A stretch of DNA of 64,000 nt from Polydactylus sextarius (Eukaryota; Chordata; Actinopteri; Polynemidae), in NCBI GenBank assembly GCA_016801845.1, contig CM028931.1, positions 16,482,305-16,546,304 on the forward strand. The letters run 5' to 3'. Shown here piece by piece: positions 1-11,749 of the stretch. The stretch's first letter is position 1, and each line of letters opens with the position of its first letter. The translations under genes and the position numbers were made by a program. The notes below the pieces were generated by a model. That model saw nothing but the letters and a program-made list of their open reading frames with translations. It searched no databases and was not told the origin of the DNA.

Positions 1-116
1 CTCTGCTTCGCTGCTTTTATTCAACAATATTGAGTGTGTTTTGTTTCCAGTGACGACGGACGCCTGGTGCTGTGAATAAAGACTGAAAACTCTGTATTGT
101 TGGTTTTTATGAGCAG

Positions 117-590
117 GTCTGTGCCCTGACGTTAGCATGCTAACTAGCCTAGCAGGTCCATCTCAGAACCGCTCTCCAACACCAGTGATGATTCTTGTTT
201 TGTCCTGGAGTTAGCATCTCAAGCACGTTTATCGACCAAATTGACAGTTAAAGTAAAGTTTACATAGCCAACGTTAGCGTTAGCAGTTAACATTGAAGTT
301 AGTGTGCAAACCTAGTTAGCTCAAGCTGCTCCCCAACACCACTGATAGCTCTTGTTTTGTCCTGAAATTAGCATACTAACTAGCCTAGCTGGCATATCTC
401 AACAACTGCTCTCCAACGTCAACTATGATCCCTGTTTTGCCTTTAAGTTAGCATGCTAACTAGCTAGCCCAAGCCCAGCTGGACCAACACCAATGCTAAC
501 AGTTGAAAGTGATGCTAATGTAAAGTCTTGTTTTGCCTCCACTGACGTTAGAATGCTAACAAGCTAACCCGAGCCTAGCTGGCCCATCTC
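117..590. repeat. Degenerate tandem repeat of roughly 110 bases
   Basis: At least three diverged units each contain GTTAGCATGCTAACTAGC, then a GCTCTCCAACACCA-like stretch and a CTTGTTTTGTCCT-like stretch. No coding potential is visible. The first 116 bases hold nothing I recognise. Confidence 0.6.
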
Positions 591-771
591 AAAACCACTA
601 GCTAGCTTTAGCATTAGCAGCCATTGCTATCAATGTTATCACTATGAAAGCAAAGACCTGGTTCTGATACATGAAGATAAAGTCCTGAACTGAACCAGAT
701 ACCAAGTCCAGTAACGCAGTAAACACAACATGATCTTCTGATTTTCACTAAGCTGATGTGCTAAGCTAAGC

Positions 772-1488
772 TAAGCTAACGGTTATCTACTTTCCCAAAA
801 TGTTGGATTGTTTCTTTAAAATAAATCAAATCAGAAAGAAAAAGGAGAAAATCTAAGAAACTAGAGGATGAAGAGAAGATGGTTTCTCTGAAAACTCAAA
901 CTTTAGCATTTAGCTTTAGTTAAATGCTAAATGCTAACGCCGCGAGGCAACGATACAACTGTTTTTTTTTGTCTTTGGGAATAAAAAGAAACATGGAGGT
1001 TTCTTTTTCTCCTGATCAGTTTCTTTTTGATAAGATATGAATGTTTCTCAATTTTTTTCGTTTGTTGACCTTTAAAGACGCTAACAGACATATTTTCAGC
1101 TGTTGCGCTAAGCTAACCGTAATCTTTTTATTTAACCTAATTCCCTAAAATGTTGGATTGTTTCTTTAAAATGAAACAAATCAGTGGAAGAAGCCGGAGG
1201 CAGAGCAGAAGATGGTCTGTCTGAAAACCAAACTCAAACTTTAGCGTTTAGCATTTAGCTTTAGCGTGCTAAACTGTTATTTTTTAACAGTTTTCTTGGT
1301 TTGTTTACAGCTCGTTTTAGACAGAAGTTGACGTGACGTCGTCAGGAGCTGCTGGAAAACGGCGGGAATGACGTCAAACTTTAGCATTTAGCATTTAGCG
1401 CCGCGAGGCAACGATACAACCATTATTTTTTTCTGGAAATAAAAAGAAACATGGAGGTTTTTTTTTTCTCTCGACCAGCTTCTTTCTT
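772..1488. repeat. Direct duplication of a unit of about 260-380 bases
   Basis: Copy one spans about 772-1,032 and copy two about 1,107-1,488. Both carry AAATGTTGGATTGTTTCTTT, then an ACTCAAACTTTAGC block, then CCGCGAGGCAACGATACAAC and AAAAAGAAACATGGAGGTTT in the same order. The second copy is longer because of extra sequence in the middle. The stretch 1,489-1,640 is unique and unrecognised. Confidence 0.7.
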
Positions 1489-1640
1489 CTTCTTCTTCTT
1501 CTTTTTTTTAACCTCAACCTTCCCGACTTCCTCATCAGATTCCCTCCGTCCATAATTACCACTTATTAATTTTAAATGAGAGCCCTAACACGTTGCATGG
1601 TTTTAATACCGCCTGTTAATACGGGGGAAGGTAATTTATG

Positions 1641-1918
1641 GGGTGTGTGTGTGTGTTGAAGGGATGGATGGATGGAGGGATGATGGAATGAGCGTCGTCC
1701 ATCACAGACAAGGAACCATTAAGGTTTTTACACATCTTGATCTGACGAGGAAAGTTTCCTACAGTCGCTTTGAACATCATCTTCTTCTTCTTCTTCTTCT
1801 TCTTCTGCTCCGTCTGGTCTTTGTGTTGTGTTCCTCCTCTTTTCAGAGGCTTTTCAGGGCTGAAGTGGCGCTTGGCTATGTTGAAGTGTCTGAGCCTGCG
1901 ATTCACTGACTGTATGTA

Positions 1919-1973
<55 letters not shown>

Positions 1974-2284
1974 CCGAGCCTGCAATTCACCAATTTCACC
2001 GCTAATTAGCCCACAAAGGCTACCGGCAGGGAGGAGCAGAGGGAGGATGGAGGGTGGGAGGTGGAGGTGATGGAGGGTGGGAGGTGGAGGTGATGGAGGG
2101 AGGAGGTGGAGGAGGGAGGGGGGGGGCGGCATATGCGGGAGGTCCAGGCCTGAAGGGGGGACGGGTGAGGAGGAGGAGGGAGGTTTGGCGACGATGCTGG
2201 CACAGCTGAGACACATGGCACGGGACCAGACAGACGTCTTTGTGTGTGTGTGTGTTGAGCGTATGTCTTCCAGTGTATCTATAG

Positions 2285-2327
<43 letters not shown>

Positions 2328-2467
2328 GCGGCGGCCCCGCTCGGTTGCAGCTGTAGTTCAGCGAGTCTTAACTCCTGAGGCTGGTCCCAGCATGCCCGGC
2401 GGTCCCTGTACGCCCACTGGCAGCGACTGCTGGTCTTCTGCCATGTGTGTGTGTGTGTGTGTGTATA

Positions 2468-2507
<40 letters not shown>

Positions 2508-2686
2508 GAAGCGGGCGAGCGAGAGGATTCACATCCTTCTTGCCAATTGTTTTACTACGTATCAGACCGAGGCCTTTCCAAGGCTGGCAGTCGGCCCGAC
2601 GCGAGACGTGGAGTTTGTCCAAATGTTTTGTTTTGTTTTGTTATTTATTTGTTTGTTTGTTTCTGTGTGGCCTGTTTGTTTGTTTA

Positions 2687-2727
<41 letters not shown>
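1641..2727. repeat. Cluster of simple repeats: (GT)n, (GGA)n-like and (TA)n
   Basis: (GT)n runs lie at about 1,923-1,972, 2,289-2,323 and 2,441-2,493. A GGAGGTGGAGGTGATGGAGG minisatellite spans about 2,040-2,200, and (TA)n about 2,692-2,727. All open reading frames here are translations of these repeats. Confidence 0.9.
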
Positions 2728-2734
<7 letters not shown>

Positions 2735-3591
2735 CGGCACATGTGAGGATAAACACAGCGCGTAACTGTTGGTAATGGAGACGATTCGGATCCGACAGGT
2801 TTTAACTTTAAATAAAAAGGTGACTTTGTGTTTTTGTTTAACGTTACAATTAAATAAACAAACAAATAAACAAATAAATTAATGCTCAATTAATAATGAT
2901 TGAAAATGAACAGTTGGCGCTCGTTTTAACAGCTTTATTTTTATATAAACGTGCATAAATGAATAAAATATTCTGTTTCTTTTCTTCTTCTACTGTTTAT
3001 TGGAGGTAGCGCGCTACTGTTGAAAATAGTTTGATTATTTTATTAAAAAAAAACTAAAATAAAACTCCTGAAGATAGTTAAATAAGGCGAAAACATATTT
3101 CAAATAATATATAAAAATATATAAAATATAAAAATATGATTTAAGTAAGTAAAATTAGTAAAAAACATCTGTAGAAATATTAGAAATTAAAGTAAAAATA
3201 TTCTTTTTTATATTTTGAATTTATTTATTTCAGACAATTAATTTAAAAATACATTTGAATCAGGTCATATAATAATAATAATAATAATTAAAAATAATTG
3301 ATTAAATAAATAATAATACCAGCATCGCTTTAGTGTTTGAGGTGGGGAAAATAAAAAAATAAAATAAAAAATAATCTGATAATCTTATACGTGACAAAGA
3401 CGCGTTGATATTTTTATTTTCCAGAACAACGTCTGTAACTTTAGTAGCAGATAAACGATCATATCATCGTACTTATAAACTAATTAATTCAGTTCTGAGG
3501 GAAAAGTGTCGTCGAACAGAAAACGGTCGCACTTCTGACTGAATTAACAGGAAGTTCGCTGATTGACAGTGTTGTCTAGATGCCTCTTTAG

Positions 3592-3593
<2 letters not shown>
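2728..3593. other. AT-rich gene-free stretch
   Basis: AT-rich sequence with short TAA and TTTA runs and no splice-flanked coding stretch. The phrase CTTCTACTGTTTATTGGAGG near 2,985-3,006 recurs as the core of the tandem repeat at 30,970-31,440. Confidence 0.6.
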
Positions 3594-3646
<53 letters not shown>

Positions 3647-3782
3647 TGATGGCTTCCTTGCCCCGTCTCCTCTCCCAGCTCGCCACTGATGGATTAAAGC
3701 TCTGGACAGGTTTCAGCCCTATTGATCTCACCTGCCACGACTGCTCACATCAGTTGGTGTGAGGGAGGTTGATGGAGGATAC

Positions 3783-3852
<70 letters not shown>
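3594..3852. repeat. (GT)n and (CA)n flanking a unique island
   Basis: (GT)n spans about 3,594-3,645 and (CA)n about 3,785-3,852. The roughly 110 bases between them are unique and balanced in composition, and could be a conserved non-coding element. The two dinucleotide runs are complementary, so the single strand could fold with the unique island as the loop. Confidence 0.75.
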
Positions 3853-3856
<4 letters not shown>

Positions 3857-4079
3857 CACACACGGTTTCAACTTTTCAAAGCTCGTCCTGATTAATCAGC
3901 GAACAGTAGGAAATCTAGAAAAACGAGAAGTTGACGTTTGAGTGGGCGGAAGTGGAAGTGAAAGTGGTTTATTAATTAAAAACAGTTTTTTTTTTTAAAT
4001 TAATTTAATGAAAAAGCAAAATTGATCAAAACCAAAGAAAAGACACAAACAGAAACGAGGAATCCGCTGGATTCGTGAG

Positions 4080-5235
4080 GTGCTAGCTAAACGCTAACCT
4101 CAACGTGCTAACAATAGCTGTCACGTCACATTTTTGGCGGTTAACTCTGCTAAGTTAGCTAAACAAGTAGCTAAAGTAGCTAAACAACCTACACGGTTAA
4201 AGTTAGCTAAATTAGCTAAGTTAGCTACATTAGCTAATGTGGATAAATCAGCTAGTAACTTGTTGTTGGTTTAATGTTGTTTTGTTAGCTGAAAATACGA
4301 AATTACCCAAGTTGTCAAAGTTAGCGACATTAGCTAATGTAGCTATATTAGGTCACAGATGGCAACTTGACTGTTTCATTTCAATGTTTAATGTTGCTAT
4401 TTTAGTTGAAGTAACTAAATTACCTAAGCTGTCAGAGTTGGCTAAATTAGCTAAGTTAGCTGCATTAGCTAATACGGCTAAATCAGCTAGTAATTTGTTT
4501 TATTTCAATGTTTAATGTTGCTTTGTTAGCTGAAAAAACAAATTTACCTAAGGTGCCAAAGTTAGCTAAACTAGCTAAATTACCTAAAGTATCTAGCTAA
4601 AGTTAGCTAAAGTATATAATCGAGTTAAGTTAGCTAAAGTAGCTATTAACTCAGTCGTATATGTCACAGATGAGACTAGGGTGTTTGAGTTTAAAGTTTA
4701 ATGTTGCTGTGTTAGCTGAAATAACTAAAGTACCTAAGGTGCCAAATTTAGCTAAATTGGCTAAGTTAGCTACAACAGCTAATGTTGCTAAATTAGCTTG
4801 TAACTTGTTGGCTGTATACGTCACAGGGGATGACTTGGCCTAAGGTTAATGTTGCTATGTTATCTGAAGTTAAATCTAAAGTTAGCTAACGTATCTAGTT
4901 AGCTAATACAGCCAAGTTAGCTAAAGTGGCTATTAACTCTCTGTCGTATATGTCACACGTGACGACTAGTTTGTTTCGTTTCAAAGATTAATTTTGCTAT
5001 ATTAGATAAATTAACTAAGGTATCAAGCTAAAGTTAGCTCAAGTAGACAAGTTAGCGAAAAAAAGTTAGCTAAGATATCTAACTTAGCTAAGGTTGCTAA
5101 ATTAGCTAGTAGCTTGTTGACCTTATACGTGACAGATGGCAACTAGACTGTTTTATTTCGAAGCTTATTGTTGCTACGTTAGCTGAAGTAACTAAGTTAC
5201 CAATGGGATCGAGCTAAAGTTAGCTAAAGTAGCCG
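4080..5235. repeat. GTTAGCTAAA-type tandem array
   Basis: About 1.15 kb of short GTTAGCTAAATTAGC-like units. A higher-order pattern of about 130-280 bases recurs with phrases such as TTCAATGTTTAATGTTGCT and CAGATGGCAACTTGACTG. Stop codons are frequent and no gene is supported. Confidence 0.8.
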
Positions 5236-6179
5236 TAGGAAGTAGAATAAGAGACTTAACGCAAAGGAAACGTGCTTCAAAAAGAACAGATGGCTACAAA
5301 ACAACTTTAACAAATGAAGCCAAAACACCAAGTTCGCCCCCTTGTGGTCGGCTGCTGCTAAGCTAACAAACTCCGCCCCTTTTTGGGGGACGACAAATTA
5401 ATTATTTCTATAGCTAAAGAAAATAAAAAGCGACATTTCTTTATTTTTCGTGTGTTTTCACTCGTTGCAAACTATGTAAATATTCACATTTTTCATAATG
5501 TGAGTGAAGCTCTTATAGATTTATTGATTAAATATCCAATCATCGCTAACGCACGGCAAAAAAAAAAAAAAAAAAAAAGACACAATAAAAACAAACGTAC
5601 AGGTCAAAGATGTTATATTGACATTTAAGGCGAAAAAAAACACATTCCTCTTAAGAAGTGGCCCTTAGCCGCCGCTAACCTTTGAGAGGCAGCGTCATTT
5701 AAAATTTTTATTTTTTTTTCAACCTAACTAATGTTTACTAGTCGAATTAAAAAGGCAGAAAAAACATCCTTCATTCATTCGAGTCATCATTTCCTCTCCT
5801 GACTGCTTCTTTTATTTTGCGTCGCGTTTAGAAAAAAAGGCCTCGTTACAAAGCCGAGGGTCTATTAAAGCTTGGACGGTTTGTGCTACGAGCCACAATG
5901 GATGCTGGGAAGTGAAAGCATTTTTTTTTTCCACACATCGCAGCCCCGTTGATGAGCTTGACCTCTGACCGCTTCGCGACTGTCGAACGTGGCTTCATTT
6001 TTTATTTTTTTTCCTCCGCAAAGTGAATGAAATGAAACGCGTCTAGCGCTTTTTTTTTTTTTTTTTGGGGGGCTGTGTCGCGACCACGTTATCCTCCGAA
6101 CTATTCATAAAAGACGCTTAAAGGCGTTAAAAGGAGGAACGGCAGTTATGTAACCTTGGAAACGAGCCACAGTTTAACC
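5236..6179. other. Gene-free stretch with homopolymer runs
   Basis: Poly(A) near 5,559-5,578 and poly(T) near 6,050-6,066. I see no exon, RNA gene or transposon terminus. Confidence 0.5.
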
Positions 6180-6840
6180 TATTAACAATAACAATTGTTA
6201 TTATAAATTATAACAATACCTAGCTATTAGCAATCACTAACAGCCAATGATTGCTAACAGCTAGTGGCTATAGTAATCACTAGCTGTTAACAATTGCTAG
6301 CTGTTAGTGATCACAGTGGCCCACTAGCTGCTAGCAATCGCTAAGAGCTAGCGGGCCACTTAGCTGTTTGCGATCTCTAGCTATTAACAATACCTAGCTA
6401 TTAGCAATCACTAACAGCCAATGATCGCTAACAGCTAGTGACTATAGCGATCAGAAGCTGTTACCAATAGCTAGCTGTGATCACCAGCTATTAACGATAC
6501 CTAGCACCTAGCTGTTAGCGATTACAAGCCATTAATGATACCTGATGTTAGTGATCGATAGCTATTAACGATACCGAGCTGTTAGTGATCACTGGCAGCC
6601 AATGAACCCTAACAGCTAGTGGCTATCACTAGCTGTTAACAGTTGCTAGCTGTTAGTAATCGCTAGCTGTTATTAATGGTCACACGCTGTTAGCGATCAC
6701 TATCCATTAGCTGTAAGACTGTGTTAACTGTGTTAACATCTAGTGAGCAACCTTGTGTTAGCTAACAGCTAGTGAGCCAAATAGCAGTTAGTATTCACTA
6801 GCTGCTAGCGATCGCTAGCTAATGGTACTAAAACATGCGC
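6180..6840. repeat. Array of CTAGCTGTTAGCGATCACTA-like units
   Basis: Short units alternate in both polarities, for example AGCTATTAGCAATCACTAAC and CTAGCTGTTAACAATTGC, giving many small inverted repeats. The shared core is TTAGC/GCTAA, as in other arrays of the window, but the unit differs. Nothing recognisable follows up to 7,310. Confidence 0.75.
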
Positions 6841-7310
6841 TACACTGCTACCAACATCGAACTTCCAGCAACACAATCGTTAGCGCGTTGCTAACACCTA
6901 CGTTAGCGCGCCGCATAAGATGAATAAACAGATATCGCACAAACCTTTGGCCCCCTAGAGGCAAAACATACAACAACAGCTACACACGTACGCAAATATT
7001 CAACCATCATCACACTGAAAAATGAAGCTACAGCTACAAGAAAAGTCGAACAGAGATGTCATCGTTAGAGAAATTCTGCCTCTCGCTTCACGACATGATA
7101 ACAGAGTTTAGTGTGAACATGTGAAAACGCCCCCACCCCCCAACACCCCCACCCGGACTGGTTTATTTTGTTTTTTTTGGTTTGATTTGGACTATCACCA
7201 TCCACACACATGCGCAAGCTAGCTTATCTGACTAACTGATAAATAACACAGTCTGTCACAATGATAACAAGGTCAATTCAATACAAGGCTGACCAACAGC
7301 AATGTTTTCA

Positions 7311-7372
7311 CCCCCCCCACCCACCACCACCACCACCACCACCACCACCTCCACCACCACCTCCACCTCCCG
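7311..7372. repeat. (CCA)n triplet run
   Basis: CCACCACCACC repeats. On the minus strand this would read as a polyglycine tract, which I take as an artefact of the repeat. Confidence 0.85.
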
Positions 7373-7554
7373 CCCCGTTCGTAAAGTGTTGAGCAGTCGC
7401 ATCTGATGCCTGCGTTGACCTCCACGCTAATGAACAAAACACAGAGAAGAGAGGAAGCAAATGAATATGAATGAAAGCCAAATCTATCAGAAACACGCCT
7501 CCTTTAAATACCCCCCCACACACACACCCTCACCTCCCTACACCCACCCCACCC

Positions 7555-7735
7555 TGTTATATTTTATTCTCCAACGCGTGGTGAATTTAATAAATATATG
7601 CAAATGTGTGCTGTGGAACATGACGAGTGTAAATCAGGCGAGGATGTTCTTTGAGCGCTGCCGAGATTGAGGCTGAGAGCTGACCCCGGGTTAATCATTT
7701 TTCACTTCCCTATCGCATTCGATTCTGCTGCTTCT
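7555..7735. other. Unique island, possible conserved non-coding element
   Basis: A repeat-free, balanced-composition stretch with TATGCAAAT (octamer/POU-like), TTTAATAAATATATGCAAAT and GGGTTAATCA. It looks unlike the surrounding repeats, and no codon pattern or splice sites are visible. Calling it conserved is inference. Confidence 0.3.
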
Positions 7736-8481
7736 GTGTGTGTGTGTGCGTTAGCGTGTGTGTGTGTTAGCGTGTGTGTGTGTTAGCCGTACACATTCGG
7801 TTGTGAACTTTGTACACACGATTAGGATAATATTTACTTTCAAATATATGCAAAAATCGGAATTTTGAATTCTTTTTGCTTTAGATTCACTTCTGTCGAC
7901 GTTTTAATTGAAGTGACAGCTCTTTCTTTCCCGTTTCTCCTTTTGAATTTTATTTATTTTATTTACTTAAAGCAGGAAATCAAAGGTTGGCGAGATCTAA
8001 CGGTGTCACCGGCGACCAGAACTCGCCGTCGCCTCTGAACCGTAACGTCCTTCGAGTCGAGTCGAGTGGATTTAAATTAAATCGTCGCGATTTTTTTTTT
8101 TTTTTATCCCCCCCAAAAAAAAAAAAAAAAACGAGTAAACAACATGAGGCTAAAAAGGCTACGCTAACGGAGCAGGTGCATGCTAACGGCGGGGCCGGAC
8201 CTCCTGGAAACGGAGGGGGTAACTGCTCGCCGGCGTGAGGAAGCGTTCACACGTCGTTTGCCAGTTTGACAGCGCGGCGTGTCCCATCACCACGTCGAGA
8301 CGCGTTTCACACCAGCCGCCGCTAGATTAGCATTTTATAAAGTGCCAATAAGCAGCGGTACGGCTAATTATTGGTGTTTCTGCAGGAAAAATTGAGAAAC
8401 GGTTCGGAGGCGGTTGTTCACAAAAGACCCAAAACTTCTCCATGTTTCAAACTTAAAATAACTCACTCAAATTTTACATTG
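7736..8481. other. Gene-free stretch
   Basis: A short (GT)n with embedded GTTAGC near 7,735-7,790, poly(T)/poly(A) near 8,090-8,131 and otherwise unique sequence. No gene is supported. Confidence 0.5.
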
Positions 8482-9272
8482 GTTGAAGTAATATCAAAAT
8501 ATTTAACAATGAAAGTAAATGGGGCAGCCAGCCAAACGTATCTAAATTGTCATTTTTTAACCACTAATAAAGCTCAAAATATCACTTCACTTCAGCAGTA
8601 GCATGAATAGGATCCCTACACATAAACTGAAGGACTGATAACTTAGTAAGTTACTTATCTAACGTCTTCTAGTGATGAAGTTGTTCCAGATCAGCAGATT
8701 CATCATTTTTCTGGCTCTTCACGGACACATCAGCCTGTTGTTCAGGAAAATGATGAATCTGCTGATGTGGAACATCCTTCATCACCAGTTGTTATGAAAA
8801 CAAGACATTGGGTAAGTCTGGTAAAATGTTCTAAAACAAGCTAACATCAGCTAGTTATGAATGCCAAATAGTTAACAATGAAAGTAAATGGGGCAGTCAG
8901 CCAAACGTATCTAAATTGTCATTTTTTAACCACTAATAAAGCTCAAAATATCACTTCACTTCAGCAGTAGCATGAATAGGATCCCTACACATAAACTGAA
9001 GGACTGATAACTTAGTAAATGTAACTTAGGGTGTTCAAGATCAGCAGATACATCATTTTCCTGAACCAGAAATGTGATGAATCTGCTGATCTGGAACAAC
9101 TTCATGTAGATTTATATGTAGGGACCCTATTCATGCTACTGCTGAAGTGAAGTGATATTTTGAGCTTTATTAGTGGTTAAAAAATGACAATTTAGATACG
9201 TTTGGCTGACTGCCCCATTTACTTTCATTGTTAACTATTTGGTTGTGAAAACAAAAGACGGTCAAACTCGAT
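8482..9272. mobile_element. Fold-back repeat family A, copy 1
   Basis: Two plus-oriented arm copies begin near 8,482 and 8,865, and one inverted arm ends near 9,272. The arm contains AACAATGAAAGTAAATGGGG, AACCACTAATAAAGCTC and CACTTCAGCAGTAGCATGAA. The inner part has the hairpin GATCAGCAGATTCATC ... GATGAATCTGCTGAT. No ORF is present, so the element would be non-autonomous. The outer limits are uncertain. Confidence 0.75.
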
Positions 9273-10003
9273 ATCTCTTGAGTCGGTGTTTGACTCGTAT
9301 TAAAGATCTAAATTACTCCGTACCGTCACTTTAAGTTTGTATTATAATTTTATAAACACTTCCTCTATAAACCTTATACGTCTCAGTTACTCGACTAGAA
9401 GCTTCATTGGACGTGACGCGCGTCTCGTTTTTCAACTTAATACGCGACACAATTCAAAGGAAATGAGACGCCGGTCCATTTGGTTCTCCGACCTCCTCTT
9501 TGTGGTCCAGGAGATGAATGTAAACAGCTCACGGTTCTTTACCGTTCTGTCACATTAAACGCCGCCGATGCAAAAATAACGAGGTTACGGTCGAAAAACG
9601 TTGGGGAGAGTTTGATTAAAACCAACAAAACGTGATAAAAGTCGACTTAAAGCTGCGACTGATGAACCTTTAACCTTTAGTGTCAGACATGTTTCCAACT
9701 TCTTTTTCTAAAGACATAAAAATAGTGAATACGTGACAACTTTACACAAGTTTTTTTTTTAAAACTCTCTTTGTTAATTAGTGTAAATAAACAACCTTGT
9801 TAAAGACAAATAAACTTTTGTTGTGCACCTTTAAAGTTGATTTCTTCTTCTATCGTCAGGTTTTTATATTAAAACAAACCATGTGAAATACGTGAACGTT
9901 TCCTCTCAACTTTGCAGAAAATTTTTAGCGTCTTTCAGCTGATTGTTTTGGTTGCACTTTAACTTTCTTGGTTAAACATCGTCCCATCAAGATTTTCTGT
10001 TTA
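9273..10003. other. Gene-free stretch between two family A copies
   Basis: Unique sequence with no splice-flanked coding region. A 73-residue open frame near 9,337-9,558 has no recognisable motif. Confidence 0.45.
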
Positions 10004-10731
10004 TTTGAAGTAATATCAAGTTTGACCGTCTTTTGTTTTCACAACCAAATAGTTAACAATGAAAGTAAATGGGGCAGTCAGCCAAACGTATCTAAATTGT
10101 CATTTTTTAACCACTAATAAAGCTCAAAATATCACTTCACTTCAGCAGTAGCATGAATAGGGTCCCTACACATAAACTGAAGGTGTTTCAGATCAGCAGA
10201 TTCATCACATTTCTCGCACTTCACAGACACATCGACATGTTGTTCAGGAAAATGATGAATCTGCTGATGTGGAACAACCTTCACCACCAGTTGTTATGAA
10301 AACAAGACGTTGGGTAAGTCTGGTAAAACATAATAAAGTAAACTAATGTCAGCTAGTTATAAATAGCCAAACAACTAACAATGAAACTAAATGGGGCAGC
10401 CAGCCAAATGTATCTAAATTATCATTTTTTAATCACTAATGATGCTTCATGTTGATCCAGATCAGCAGATTCATCATTTTTCTTGTCTCTTCACAGACAC
10501 ATCAACCTGTTTTTCAGGAAAATGTTGAATCTGCTGATCTGAAACAACTTCAGTTTATGTGTAGGGACCCTATTCATGCTACTGCTGAAGTGAAGTGATA
10601 TTTTGAGCTTTATTAGTGGTTAAAAATGACAGTTTAGATACGTTTGGCTGGCTGCCCCATTTACTTTCATTGTTAACTATTTGGTTGTGAAAACAAAAGA
10701 TGTAAAAATCAAACTGGATATTACTTCAAAT
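10004..10731. mobile_element. Fold-back repeat family A, copy 2 (best complete copy)
   Basis: Opens with GTTTATTTGAAGTAATATC and closes with its inverted form GATATTACTTCAAATAAAC. Inverted arms of roughly 180 bases run inward from each end. Two internal hairpins with ATCAGCAGATTCATCA stems lie near 10,191-10,275 and 10,459-10,545. No coding sequence. This arrangement is typical of a MITE or other fold-back non-autonomous DNA element; the superfamily cannot be assigned by eye. Confidence 0.8.
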
Positions 10732-11102
10732 AAACGTAAAATGTCTCTTTTTTCAAATTACTTCAACGTCGCCTGTAAATCGTCACAGCTACAGTAAAAT
10801 AACGTTGTTATAACAAGTTTGTTAAAGGTTTATAAAGGAAGCGAGGCTCTTGTGTTTATAAACCGATAACACACACACTCGTACGTGTGTGTGTGTTGTG
10901 TTACATCATGGTTTGTGACTCTGGCGGCGAACAGCGTCGCCTCGGAGCCGCAATCAAAACCAAAAGACGCTTGTTTGTTTTTCGAGGTAAACATCAGCAC
11001 CGGAAACACTTGAGGGAAAGAAAAAAAGGAAAGAAGAAGAAGAAGAGACTCCCTTGAGAGTCACGTCTGTCCGTTTGGAGCAGGTTTACCTCCTCCTATG
11101 GA

Positions 11103-11103
<1 letters not shown>
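10732..11103. other. Gene-free stretch
   Basis: Mostly unique sequence with a short GT run near 10,884-10,897. Nothing is recognised. Confidence 0.45.
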
Positions 11104-11147
<44 letters not shown>

Positions 11148-11383
11148 TCCAAACACCACTTCCTCTCTCTCTCTGCTCTTTTTCAAATGATTGCGCTTCT
11201 AATCAAACATAATTTACTCACTATCTCAGGCCCTTTCTCGCCCCGTGCCTCGCTCGCCCCTCCATCACCTCTCTCTCTCTCTCTCTCTCCATCCTTTAGC
11301 CCGGGGCCTGTTGCCAAGGCAACCGGCATCTCATTTCTAAAGTGTCAGTTTGCATTATTGTCTTCACGCTTTTCCAGCAGTAA

Positions 11384-11415
<32 letters not shown>

Positions 11416-11450
11416 GTGTGTGTGTGTGTTTGTCCATCCATCCCTCATAA

Positions 11451-11490
<40 letters not shown>

Positions 11491-11585
11491 CCATCCTCTC
11501 CCCTTTTGCACTTTATCCTTTTTTTTTTTTTTTTACCCACTTGAACGTCCCGTCTCTCGCGTTCGTAATGTAACACGAACACAAA

Positions 11586-11618
<33 letters not shown>

Positions 11619-11645
11619 GTGTGTGTGTGTGTGTGTGTGTGTGTG
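11104..11645. repeat. Cluster of (CA)n, (CT)n and (GT)n microsatellites
   Basis: (CA)n at about 11,104-11,144, 11,454-11,487 and 11,587-11,611; (CT)n at about 11,384-11,411; (GT)n at about 11,619-11,645. The unique part between the first two runs, about 11,180-11,350, holds an X-box-like motif listed separately. Confidence 0.85.
11310..11323. promoter_or_regulatory. Candidate RFX X-box palindrome
   Basis: GTTGCCAAGGCAAC fits the RFX-factor X-box pattern of two inverted half sites. It lies in a unique island between microsatellites and far from any recognised start codon. Enhancer function is inference. Confidence 0.4.
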
Positions 11646-11749
11646 TTAAACCCGTCCGTGCCCCCTTTTATTTTTACAGCTGCAGAAAAGAAAACAACGA
11701 AAACACACGACGTTTTTCGCCGCAAAAATATACGTTTACACACATTTTT

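Noticed and set aside
2077..2775. Open frame of 232 residues on the plus strand
   Set aside because: It crosses GGAGGT, GT and TA microsatellites and has CVCVCV and IYIYIY strings.
4080..6840. Possible CRISPR-like or telomere-like arrays
   Set aside because: There are no unique equal-length spacers and no TTAGGG repeats, and the host is a vertebrate. These are degenerate tandem repeats.
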